From Diadema setosum (taxonomy: Eukaryota; Echinodermata; Echinoidea; Diadematoida; Diadematidae): a stretch of DNA of 64,000 nucleotides. Positions 1 through 13,300 of this stretch are shown here, one piece after another. The position numbers and the translations under genes are program-made. Every line of letters begins with the position of its first letter. Position 1 is the first letter of the stretch. Where the stretch lies: NCBI RefSeq assembly GCF_964275005.1, contig NC_092692.1, forward strand, positions 11,890,764-11,954,763, in the 5' to 3' direction. Under the pieces are notes generated by a model. It was not told the DNA's origin. It saw nothing but the letters and a program-made list of their open reading frames with translations, and did no database searches.

Positions 1-787
1 GAGGTTGTTGAAAGGAGAAATCCACACAAACACGGAAAGTGCCTAAGTGTTGGCAGGAGAAGGTAGCACGCAGCCGAGTGTTAAATTAATGACAGCATGA
101 GCAAAGTAAAAGAGTGTTTGATTAATTCTATATCACAAGGGATGTATTCATGAGTAGCCGTCAATTCCATGTGGTAAAAGTCTGTCACTATGATTTCTGG
201 TATGATATTCAAAAGGACTAGGAATTATTATTGTACATCACACGTGTGATTCCCCCCCCCAAAAAAAAAAAAAAAAAAAAGTCATACCATGGCTTACTGT
301 ACAAATGTCACAATGTTTTGAATTGATGCTAAGACCTGTCCATTAATAGAGGAGGGACTCTGCATGATTCTTTACAAAAAAAAAATAATAATAATAACAA
401 TAAATAGGATAAAGATATTCAAAAAACTATTGTTTCTGCCTCTACTTCCATTATAGTCCAGGCCCCTGAATGCATGATAATCTCTCAATGCATGAAATGC
501 AAATTGCATATTGCAAGAGAATGATGTGCTGATACCTTGACCCAATCAGAAATTGCCATGTACAGTGTACATTTACGCTTGGGCACAGTTACAATTTTTT
601 GGCTTTAGAAAAGCGCTCTACTGAAGCAGGGCTATAGAGCTACAACCCTAAAGTCACTGTTTTTAATGAAATGAATCGCCACACAATAGGGATAAGAAAA
701 TCAAGCTGCTGCAAGTAGATGGTTGCATTTTATGGCAGGTTACTTAGTACCAATCATTCTCAAGTTCTGCCGGCGATGGACTCTTAC

Positions 788-922
788 CTTTTCCCTGCTA
801 TCTCTTAAATGGTTGAGTCCTTCTTCTAACTCGGCCAGCTTGTTGGCCAGGTCTTCTGGAACATTCGTCTGCGATAGGAGGGCTTCTATCTCGGACATGT
901 CAGCCTTTTTGGCCAGGAGTTC
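788..922 (-). CDS. C16orf96/QRICH2-like exon 7 (last exon in the window)
   Basis: 135 bp, 45 codons, acceptor CCCTAG and donor GTAAGAG. It encodes an acidic coiled coil ending LRDSREK. The donor shows that the gene continues to the left. I see no further exon in positions 1-787. Confidence 0.8.
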
Positions 923-3900
923 CTAGGGAGAACACAAAATGGGATTGTATGAAAATACATTCTCAACATACTTGCCAGTATGTGAAGATGAATATGTTTT
1001 ATTTTCTTTTAATGTTTTCTTTTTGTCTTATTTTTTACTATCTTGTGCATATTTTTCAATGAATTCATGATCTTTCTGTACTATGTCTGCAATTCAGCCT
1101 GCGGGCTGCGATGGATATTGCTCCATAAAATACCTTTTGAATTCAATTCAATTCAATTCAATATCACTGTAGTATTGCCTACTGTGGTGCACTCTAGTGA
1201 TTCAACCAACTGCACAAGGGCAGCAGCCATAGAATTGCTCATTACGAAAACAAATACAGTGTTTAATGGCAGAATAGATATGTGACAGCCCAAACTCGAA
1301 CCTTTCCCACATGCATTGTGGATGAATTTCATGCATGTCATCTTCACAGCTGACAGACCATCACCCAATTCTGAGTAGGTTATCTGACAAAGACAACAAA
1401 TCTTCAATTACAGGAACTAAATACCAAAATACATATGTCATGTATTTTGAGTGTCAGTTCTCATTGGTGCCGCCTTTGGTGATTTGATTATATAAAGAAA
1501 TAAAACACACCCAAAGAAACAGGATGACAACACAAACAAATAGAGTACCAAAGTGTTACGTCACAACCATTCATCGCCACGGAAACTGGCTCTATGCAAC
1601 CTCACTTTAATAGTCCGAATATCTTTGAAAACAACAATTGTTATTAAACTACGCTTGTACCTGGTTCCAAATCACCGCCCGAAGCCTTCTTGCGCAAGGA
1701 CGTCTCGTTTGGAACCATAGCAGAAAGCTACTACAAAAGACTGTTACATCACTTCAGTACTCTATAAGAGTACATTGTGCCTACGATTCAGATGGCCTTT
1801 ACAATTATTATGGCAGTGGAGTACAGTAATATTGTAATTAGTTGACCTACCTCCAGACCATTGACCCTGTCTTCTAGGATGTTGTGTCTCCCTGTCAGCT
1901 CTCCAAGCTCCTTCAGGATTCGCTGCAGCTCCTGGGTGGGCTGCTGTGTGGAGACCGACGACACGGCCGACCTTACAGACTTGCTGGAGACTGGACGGGA
2001 TGGGGGCGGGGTGGGCGTCTGTCATGGCAAAGGGTAAAGGGGGAGGGGTTTGATACCTTGAACATACATGGTAATATGCTATTGTGTGAGAATATGAATG
2101 TTTTCTGGAAGGCATTGAAAATATGTCAAAAAACACAAGTTCACCTTATGAGAAAAACATGGTTTGTAATATAGTATTGACAAACACCCTACACTTCCTT
2201 CTATATAGTATTTCATTGCACTTGTACAGATGATATCTATCAAAAATTTTGTTGAAAAACATTTTGAACTCACCTGTTTTACAGAGATATAGTTTTACAA
2301 AGTATAGTTTATGTGCACGGTAATAAAAGCAATGATTAATAGACCTGTACATCAATAGAGATCATATTTTTGAAGTCATTGTCATCATCACAGAAAAAAG
2401 GAAATGTAGGTGGATATGATTGCAATGATAGTTGACAGATGAAAAAAAAAATCTCCATACTTTCATCTAATGTGTATGCAATCAATATGGGATACACATT
2501 CAGTGTATACATGTATCTAAATTTATGCAAAGGTTTTGCAAAATTAGAGATCACTCTGCAAGTGTAGTCCCCAAGAGCATTCCATGTGATGACTTCATGT
2601 ACATGTACAGTATAAAGGTGGTGTTGCAAGAAAGTTGCAATTAATTGCAACTCCCCAAAACCTATTGCAAATTTGCAATCAATTGCAAGTTGCAATCAAT
2701 TCTGTTACAGAAAGATGCAATTGATTGCAAATCAATTGCAACTTTGCAATAGATTCAGGGATAGTTACAAATTCTGCAGTCGATTTGCAATTGATTGCAA
2801 CTCGACTTTCTTGCAACACCCCCTATTAAACTGCTGTTCAGGTATGATTCAAGAGAAGTCAGCACTACATCCCACTCAACCTGATTTAACAGTAAACTGA
2901 TACAATGCCTCTGGATCTATTGGATGGCAATCTAGACCTCAACATTCCCTCATGATAACAACAAGTATCTTACGCTGTTTGTGGAGCTATAAAAAGCTTT
3001 AGGGAAACTGTCAATTCTAATCCACTTCAGGATCTACAAGTTACATGGACCTCGAATGTAAACATGGCACCAGAGATCAAGAGCTGTGGTAAGTTTTTAC
3101 TGTTTACATTCTTACTCCTGAATCCACTCCTGTATTCATTTGATAATGCAGTATTTTGTTGTTTTTGTATTGCAATCCATGTTAAGGGATATGTCTGGAG
3201 GAGGGTTACATGAGGTGTTACCCCACACCACAGTTGATTTAATACTGCAATTCTGAGGGACAGTCACAGTATTTATAGTTCCACAGATTCAGAGTTCAAA
3301 GGGCACTTTTTGGTATCAATTTATTAACAGCTACAACTGTACGTTGTTTGGTTTGTCAGTCTGCATTCCTGACAGTTTCTGGACTTCAACTAGTTGCCAT
3401 CCTTGGCTACTGCATGTGACATGTTACAAGGCTGAGAAAATGTGTGCATATCAACATCAAATACAATGTTAAGTATTATTGAAGTACTAAGGAAACAAAA
3501 CACAGTCATGAACTTCAATAAAGCATCTTTTACTAATTGTTCAGCAAGGTGAAGTGAATAAATTGTGGTAGCAAACTAGGATATACTGCAGTATGTGAGC
3601 TCACACAGAGTACTACTCCAACCGGGTAAAGATGCCACAGATCACATACAAACAATCACTATGATATGATTAATGTATTCCATTAGAAAATAATAAGCTT
3701 TTACTACATCCATAGAATTATTAGCTACATAAGATATGAGTACTTACTGTTGTCTGTGCTGAAGCATGTGTTGTAGGCATAGTCTGCATACGGGTATTCT
3801 GAAGAAAAGAATAAAATTTTAAGACGTGAAAGACTTGTCAATTTCTAAGTTTGTATTTACAAAGTAAATCTGGCTTGATAGAAAAAAAAGAAGAAAAGAT

Positions 3901-6900
3901 CCCTTACATTTACTGTGAGATACATGAACTCTAGCTCCTAATAAAACTACTTAAAACTACTTAATTTACGTGATCACAGCAAACATAGCTGTTGCTTAAA
4001 AAGCCATTACCATAACAGCTGAAATTTGTATAAGTTTCCATTGAAATGTTCCACACAAAAGAGGTCTGTTCTACACTGTGAACATCACCAGTGATGGAAC
4101 ATTTAAAATCTTAATTAGATTAAGAGAATTAGGGAGGGGGAATGTAAGAGTAATGGCATGGAAGGTAAACTGTAACTCTGCCATGTGAACTTAATCTCTG
4201 ACTGATGCTTCTGATGCTGATATAGGCCTACTGTATTTTAGATGAAGTTACGGTATGATGTATTGAGAAGTACAAATGTAGCTAGTCCTTCTACAGAAAG
4301 AGAAGCCATACAATATGATATGCTATTTTTGTGTGTTTTTTATTCTTTGAAGTCATCCAAAAAAGGTTATTACAGTACTACCAATTTATATACAACGACC
4401 TTCTTTGCATTTAAAGCACCTCTCCAATCAGTACTCTTTCCCTGTAATCACAACAACAGTTTGAGTGAGGAGACAAATATCCCGGCTCCTGTCAGTAGCT
4501 GCTCATATAAATACCGTTACAAGGAAAAAACAAATCGAAAGATTTCCATATTTAGATCAATTTTAATGAACCATTTCCATTCACTGACACAAAAAGTGCG
4601 CCTCCCGGTCAGAGTTTGATGCACTTTCAATTTCCTCTTTGGTATTAAACGCATTTGTCATCTCACACACTCACATCTACAATTGGAGCCGTCTGCATGC
4701 TGGAGTCATTGTAGTCGATGGGTTCCTTGTACGCTCCCTTGAGGGCATCCTCAAAGGCCGGCCAGGTGACAATGGAATCCACGTCGGGCAGAGAGGCCAG
4801 CTGGTTCCGTAGGGCATCCTAGTGCAAAAGAAGAGAAGTTTTAAACACCTTTATCATCCAAAGAGGAAACAAGCAAGGCACCTGTACTTGAATATAAAAA
4901 TAATCATGATTATCTAGTTTTAAGAGTTTGAAAGGTATTGAGATGAAGGAAATTATGACTAGAAGTGGAAAGTCTTTTGTGATGCAAGCAAGAAGCATCA
5001 TATCATGTCTCCATGGAGACATCGTCCTTCCTTTGGGGTCAATGTACTCTACAAAGTGCATTTGATGAGAGGAACTTAAATGATTACAGAACTGGTGGCA
5101 GCCTTATACATGTACACTGTACCTCTTTCACCTACAGCTAATTTCATCAAATTTCACCTGAGTGCACCTGGGTCTGGGTGAAGGGTGGAGATCTTATAGC
5201 ATAAAGGGTCTTGCAGGTGAAATCCTGGGTAAAGTGCCGGTTCACTAAATTACGAAATTTTACCCATGAACAATCTCTGCTCTTAAAACTTCCAGAGGCT
5301 CCTACGAGCTCCCAGATGAAGTTCTAGAGTGAATAAAGACATCACAGTTAAAATCCTGGGTAAAAAACCCAATATTAACGTGAAAAGTCATGTTTTGTTT
5401 CTGGTCATAAAAATACTTTACGCTTTTTTTATTTTTTGAAACACTGGAAGCACAAGGCCAAAATACCAATAACTTCCAGCATGCAGGAAATTCAAATTTC
5501 GGGCAAGAGCAATAAAATACGCTCTACATGTTTACCTACTTCTGCTGCTGAACCGCAGATGAGAGAAATTCACCCAGAAGCTCATTCACCAGTGTGAAAA
5601 AAAAAAACAACAAACATTTCTTCTGTGTTAATAGTTTTATTCCCCAGTAAATCTTGTGGGTGATCCCTTGAGTGCCTAGCATGAAAGGGGTAGTAAAGTT
5701 CTCTCTCAAAAGGAGTATGAAAGTCTCTATCAAGAGGCCTACAGTATATGTACACCCTACCTTGAGTAATGCCAATCTACTTTATTTATTTATTTATTTG
5801 TTTTGTTTCATTAGGGTAGTTCTGTCAGTGGCTGCAACCACTGTTTTTCCCAGAGACCCTACTTTGTCAGGAGTTTTAACAACAATGCATATGTGTACTC
5901 TGTATGAATCACTCTTTGACAAATGTAAAGCGAATATAACGAAGTTCACTTTGATCCTCACAGCACACACATGAATTTGTAATGATACATGTATGATCAG
6001 AAGAGGAATAGGCAAGTAAACTCTTGATGGGTCTTCCTAGATTCATGCTTTTTTTTAAAAACCCAAGTCATATCAGAAAAATAGATCATACATTATTTTG
6101 CAATAACGGATCTGTATAATGTACATTCGGGTATACCTTTGTACCAGGTACTACAACTTTCAATCATAAATAGGAAAGTAAGAAATATGCCTGGTTGTCT
6201 GCACACATATTGGTATGCCATCCAGATATGAGCAATTTAGAAGTGAAACGAAATAAAGCTTGAATAATCAATAGAATTTTATTTTTGAGGCTTAAGATTT
6301 AGGATGGGCTCTGGGTTTTTTTCAAAATATACAACAAAAAAGCAGAAAAAGAAGAAGAAGAAGAAGAAGAAGAAGAAGAAGAAAAAGAAGAAAAAGAAGA
6401 AGAAGCAGAAGAAGAAGAAGAAGAAGAAGAAGAAGAAGAAGAAGAAGAAGAAGAGGTGAATACTCTATTTTGCTTCCTATGAAATGAAGACAAAGAAATA
6501 CTGAATGTTCCACAGCTGTATCTCTCTCTACAAATGTGCTTGCTGGAAATGCAATGACCAAGAAACAAAACATACAAGGAAATCTCAAGTTCTCTGTTGT
6601 CATTTGGACTACTTTCCAAGCTTTGCATGGTCAACAATGAGGCTGAACTTCATACTGGAAATACAACAAATTGGTTTGGTCACAGCAAACTTATGGAGGG
6701 ACATCACATGGCAAAAAAAAGAGAAGAAAAGGAAAAACTAGACTCGGAATTTGTCAAGAGTGACAAATTAGGTGATCCAATTTTTTTTTTTTTTTTAAAT
6801 CAATGATTCGAGTTTTCACCTCAGATTAGGGACATTGGTCGTGTGATGTTTGGATTCTCATTTTGAAAAGGGAGTCAGACCTGCCATCTTGGGTACCGAA

Positions 6901-9900
6901 TTCCGTATACACTATCAAAGATGCAGAATGAAGTATATTTGACCTTTGACCCCACTTTGCACCCCCAAGATGGCATCTGAGCAAAAAGTATTTATTTTGT
7001 GAAATGATTCTTGTAACATGGTCTTTGCATGTGCAAAATATGGAAAAGATAAGACATGTATTCACCAAGATACAGGATGAAACATTTATGACCTTTGACC
7101 CTAATTTACATACCCAAGATGGTGTCTGATCAAGTAGTTGTTATTTTATGAAATAATGTACGTAACATTAACTAAACATGTGCAAAATATGGGGTTGATA
7201 GGGGCTATTTTTCTTGAGTTATTGCAAAGAAAGTTGGAAAAAGAAAGAAATATGAAAATACATCGAAGATAATCTTTAATTTCAACCACTTTTTTGGACG
7301 TGATCCCGACATTATATAAAAGAACAAAGGGGACATGTACGATAGCGCAAAGTCTCAGCTACAACATATTAAAATCTGGGAGAAATTCACCGAAGGGTAA
7401 GTGAGCTAGTGCTCGATAAAGACAATCATGTCAATTTTCACATCTAGAAAAATTCCCTCCCATAGAGATAACACGTCATAACGAAGATAAAGAAAGAAGT
7501 ACATAATATTATGACCTTTGACCCCGATCTGCACAGACAAGATGGCATCTGAGGAAAAAGTGGTTATTTTGTGAAATGATCCTTGTAACACGGTCTTTAC
7601 GTGTGCAAAATATGGGGAAGATAGAACATGTATTCACCAAGATACAGGATGAAACATTTATGACCTTTGACCCTAATTTACATACCCAAGATGGCGTCTG
7701 ATGAAGTAGTTGTTATTTTATGAAATAATGTCTTGACATGAACTAAACATGTGCAAAATATGGTGGTGATAGAGTATGTTTTTCTTGAGTTATTGCAAAG
7801 AAAGTTGGAAAAAGAAAGAAATATGAAAATAAATCGAAGATAGGCTTTGATTTCAACCAAGTTTTTGGACGTGATCCCGATACCGTATGAAGAAATGAAG
7901 GGCACAGAGACGATAGCCCAAAGTCTCAGCTACAACATAATAAAATCTTAGAGAAATTCACCGAAGCATAGGTGAGCTAGTGCTCGAAAAAGAAAGTCAT
8001 GTCAATTTTCATTTCCAGAAAAACTGCACTCCCATTAAGATAACACGTAAACTGGTCAAATTTGACAAGATTACTTTCAATCCAATATTACGAGGTGATG
8101 TCGTCATCTAATCAAAATGTTGTTAATATATTAATGAAAGAGCGTTTAGTAAGCTGCAACATACTGAAATCTGGGTGAAAATTGGCCAAGGATAAGTGAG
8201 ATACGCTCGAGTGAACTTGTAATTTGATGACGTCATTTTGAAAATTTGCTCTTTTTATTTTATTAAGAAATTTGATATCTTTTAATCATTTTTCCAGCAT
8301 CGCCAACCCATGAAATGACATGTACAACTCATCAGCTTTCAGAATATGTAAAGAAAATGGGGGGGTCACCGTCCATCCTGACGAGTAAAATCGGATTTAA
8401 AATTGGCGGTTTTTTGGCATTGTTGCACTGTATATCGCCATTGACGCGCGCGCGGAATTTCAACTTTGACGGGCCCGTATGACGTCATATTGAGTCGGAT
8501 TGACTTGAAACTTGGTAGACATATTCCCTGACATTTCAGGCAGGCGATAAGTGTGAAAAAACGGGAAATTTCTATTGCATATGAGCTGTGCGTGAGTATA
8601 TGCGCGCGCGCGTACGCGTCCGTAAAATTTTTTCAATTTTTCAAAAAATGCTCTAAATGGTCTGAAACGTGTGCAAAAAAAATTGAGCTCGATCTGAGCA
8701 TACAAATATTTCAACGCGCGCGTACGCGTGCGTTTTAAAATAAATATGAATTCTGAGAATATGAGTAGAATCCGCTTGACTTAAAATATAAGTGACGTAA
8801 ATTTCATTGAAGAATTCCATTCTATTAATGAGATATGCATGAAAATGTGTTTTCATATAATGACGTCATAGTGACGTCACGGTCGACTGATCACTATGAT
8901 TTTACTTGCGCTGTCGTCTTTGGGACACGATACATATATGGTATAAGTTTGAAATTGATAGGAAGAGGACTTTCTGAGCTAATCGATGCACAACTTTTGG
9001 GGAGAAAGAAGAAGAAAAAGAAGAAGAAGAAAGAATCCGTACAAAAACAGAAGGTGATCCGAGAGGATACTCGGATCACCTAAAAAAGAGGAAATTCATG
9101 TACATTGTACACTTGTTAGTTGCCTGGCTTGGAATTTTCAATATGCCATGCAGCCTGGGGTTTTACCACTATTGCCCTTCTGACAGTTAGTGATCAGTAT
9201 GGGTCTTACACATCAGTAGTTACAGAGCTAGTAGCTAGGAGAAACAAAGCAATAGAATAGATCAAGCATTCAAGCTTTCTATCCTGAAAGGCAGAGCATG
9301 AAGCCCACCTGTCAATGCAAATCAATAACGGTTGTTTATCACTGATGTATACATTCACTGCAGTCATATCAGGTGTATATGTCATGGAATATCTTGTATA
9401 ACGTGTTCATGATTCGGGCTTCTTGCAGCAAAAAAAAAAAAAAAAAATCAAAAAATCAATACGGCTACAAAGGGGACCCATTGATATGACCTTCGTCGAT
9501 GAGGTACCATGATAAGAAGCATGATATCAATCCTATGTATATTTTGTTGCCATGGAGACAGCCAGATCAACCGAATAAAGCAGGTGACATCGACACCGTC
9601 AAATGCAAGTCAAATATCCCCGGTTTCATCGGCTTTCATTTGGATGAAATGAGTCACGATCAGTGCCATGTACACAACATATGTGATATGAATGATAGCA
9701 ACTGGAGCATTTTCTTGTGGAACCACAACAAATTGTGAAACTCAAACAAATTTTTCATTGCATGCTGACAACCTTGATACTGATATCAAGATTTGTACAC
9801 TTCTGTATTTTGCTTTTTTTGTTTTTGTTTTTGTTTTTTTTTGTTTTTAAATACACCTGTTCAGACTGTTTGGTTTCGTGCCATAAGCTAAACCTGAGTT

Positions 9901-10333
9901 AACATTGCACTTCTGCATCTCCCAGTGGATATCACCTCTATTTTATCTCCCTAGTTTGTTTGTAAATATTTGGACCACTTTCCTGTCTGCATTTCATATT
10001 GAACACATATTGATACTCGCTCTCTTTGTATTCAGGGGAAAGAAAAGAAGGGCAAACAATGAATGTTTGGTGTCACTTTCCCCCAAAGAGCTACTTTTGT
10101 GTGCAAATGGGTGAATTGACCTGAACAATGCATGCCCACTGCGGCACACCTACCATATGACATTTGAGCCTTATCACTCTTTGAACCTTGCTATCTTGGG
10201 ACAGGCAACACGATCCACTATTTTGTTTATAGTCTGCATTTAATTCATGAAGTACAGAAGGAGCAAGACATACAGATGGATAGAAAGACAAGAAAAGAGA
10301 GGGCAAGAGACACAGAACAGAGAAAAAGAGAGG

Positions 10334-10383
<50 letters not shown>

Positions 10384-13300
10384 AGAGAACAAAATCAATT
10401 GACCTTTTCTTTGGCATTGAAATGTACATGTTCCAGTAAACCCTTGCTATAGAATCTAACCTTGCTACAATGATACATTGAAAGGAAAGAAAGAGGGGAA
10501 AGGAAGAAAGAAAAAGATGCCATTGTTTGTGATTCTCCTCGCCTTTCTCATGTACTTGAAAACTGCCATTCAAGATGCCTTAGTGTTAATCGCATGACTA
10601 GCCCCAGCCAGAAAGCACAAAAAGAGATACCATTGTTTATCCTGACCTGCAGTATCTCAAATCAATTCAACCTGCCATGACATCCAAGCTATGCTGTAGG
10701 TGAGAAGGGACAAAGAAAGGGCACTTTTGTTTCTGCCACTTTCCATTACATGGCACAAAGTTGTAATGAACTCTGTAAGATAAGGGCCCAGGCTGCTGAA
10801 TTTGTGCCAGGAGTCGGTATGTAATTTTGTCTCCAGAAAGACATACATGTATAGTTCAGAAGTGTCTGAACCATAACTATGCCACTGAGGCAAGAATGGA
10901 CTTTGATGGTAAAATCCACTATACTGTCTGCAACTCGACTTATCATACATCAGATACAATCTGACATTTTTACCACAGAGTGAAAATTCAAAAACCATGA
11001 AGGCCACACAAGATTGAATATGATGTGCCTGAGCAATCAGGAGGCTGGATATTAAACTTCTCAGTACAATACATTCTCATTCATGATTTCATGATTTCAT
11101 GAACAAGCCAAGTTCACTATGAAATTTCTACTTCCAGTACATTTGAAATACATATGTACAGTGTATCTTATACATACAGCAGAGAGGGAGAGAGTAATTG
11201 TTAACAGACAAACAGACAGACAGATAATATCTGTGTTAGATATTGACTTACCAGCAACTGGTGGAGTTCATCAATTTTGTCCTGCTGACCAGTTGACATT
11301 TCCAATTTATTGAGTCTGCTCTCTACTGTCTTATTGTACTCATTAACCTGTAAAAGAGCAGAAAAAACAACAACAGTGTCACTTTCTTTTCAAAGGGGGA
11401 CATTGGGAGAAATATAATTCATGTCATACCTGTTGTTCGACCAAGTTACATGTACCTACATGTACAGAATTCAAAGCATTAAACATTAAGAATTTTGTGT
11501 TTAAAAAAAAAAAAAAAGGATTGGGTCAAATGAAATCTACATGAGAAATACAAAATTTTGTAAATATGTAGAGTGGAGTTATCAATCTTACAATACATGA
11601 CAGCAACTCATCAATTACCCCTGCCCTACATGTATGCGTGGTAAATTAGACACAGAGCCTGCAAAGTTATTCAAAATGCAAAGGCTGGCAGTGTTTTGAT
11701 GCTTGTTAACCCGTTGAGGACGAGTCCCAAGTATACTTGGGCAGCTGTCTATGGAAAATGCTTGTTGTAGCAAAATCATTCCGTTCTCAACGGGTTAAAT
11801 GGTAATTAGTATGACAGGTTGTACCAGCTGGCTAAACTGTATGTATGTAATGTTAACAAAATATCAAAGCATGGTGTTAGCAAAGTTAACATTTCATACA
11901 AAGTAATGTAGAAGCAGTATGTATACCGGTACATGTTCAGCTATTGAGCAACATATCGACAAAGCCTAGACACATAAACAAGATGATATGGAAAAATAAC
12001 AAACCTTTTCAATCTCCTTTTGAAGATCTCCATGCTTATTGTCAAGAGCTGCAAATTTCCTCTTGAGGTCTGAGATGTTGGTAGAGTGTTCATCCAGTTG
12101 CCCGGCAACGCCACGCAGTTCTCTCATTATGTCTCCAACCATACTCATCAACTGCAAGAATCATTTATACAAACACAAACAAATTTGTAGTTAGAGAAAT
12201 GGATTGGAAGTGTTCTGATCATATACACACATTATGTGTTACATGGAATATTGAACTTTTTTTTTTTTTTTTTAAATCTCTGAGAAATGTGCATGCATGG
12301 TTTGGATACACAACAGGAATTTTACTTTGATTTCAAAACACCAATACACACGGGAAGCTCTTTTTGTAATTAGTGTCATTACTGCAGACTTTGTCTTGTT
12401 CAGTTCCTGTTTCAAATGTTTCTATTCAAGCACTGTGTTTTGTAATCTTATATGGCTCTGATGTTCATTCCAGAGACAAAGAAATAAAGTAAATATGACG
12501 ATTAGGATTGCATTGTACATGATAATACACTAATTCTAAATCTCCATTGCAAGCAAAAATACATCACCCTCATTTTGCAATACAATCCTTAAAAAAAAAA
12601 TACCCACATATTGGAAAGAGAACAATGTTTTTGTGTAATAGATGTTAAGGATAGACCATTTTCCTTCCTTTTTTGAACTAACAGATCAAATGTTTACACA
12701 CAATGTACATTATGCTATTATGTAAAAGTACAGTTGTACAGGGCACCCGCCCCCCTTACTGTTAAAAGTTCCTCATATTTTATCATGGTGATCATACGGC
12801 TCTAAATCTTCATTCTTGTGACGAAACAAGAAATTCCTTGAGGAAAAACAACTTTCACATAAATGAGGATTTGAGAAGATTCACAGAAAACTCAGTGGCA
12901 TCATGGTTCAAGAGCTGTGATCACCATGGCAACCAGACATTTGATGTGTGGTAATTTGCGCAAGCTAATGAGTCTCCACACCAGGATGCGTCAATCAATC
13001 CCTGTGAGATAGGGTCAATCAACCGTAGTAAGCAAACACCCTGCTGCTCAACCGATAAAAGAAGGGCAAAAAGCACATCAATGACGACTCTACATTACAA
13101 TGGCTATTTCATTTAAACAGTGGTAAGGATCCCAAGATAAAATACCACAGGGGTGTTGCGGTTTTCGATTCTGCCCCGAAGGTGCTTTATTCTCCCAAGA
13201 TCCATGTTGTCTCATTGATTTTTAGTGAATGGCGTCTTTTGTTCAGGACAAGAATCTACAGGCTATGCCTTTGTATAAGTGTACACATATGTACATTGTA

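Noticed and set aside
4242..4619. 125-codon plus-strand frame
   Set aside because: It lies in an intron of the minus-strand gene, is AT-driven in composition and matches no family.
6299..6637. Poly-Ser and poly-Leu frames on the minus strand
   Set aside because: They come from the GAA microsatellite.
12918..12935. Second X-box-like CCATGGCAACC
   Set aside because: It lies within an intronic inverted repeat, far from any start codon, and the first half-site is poor.
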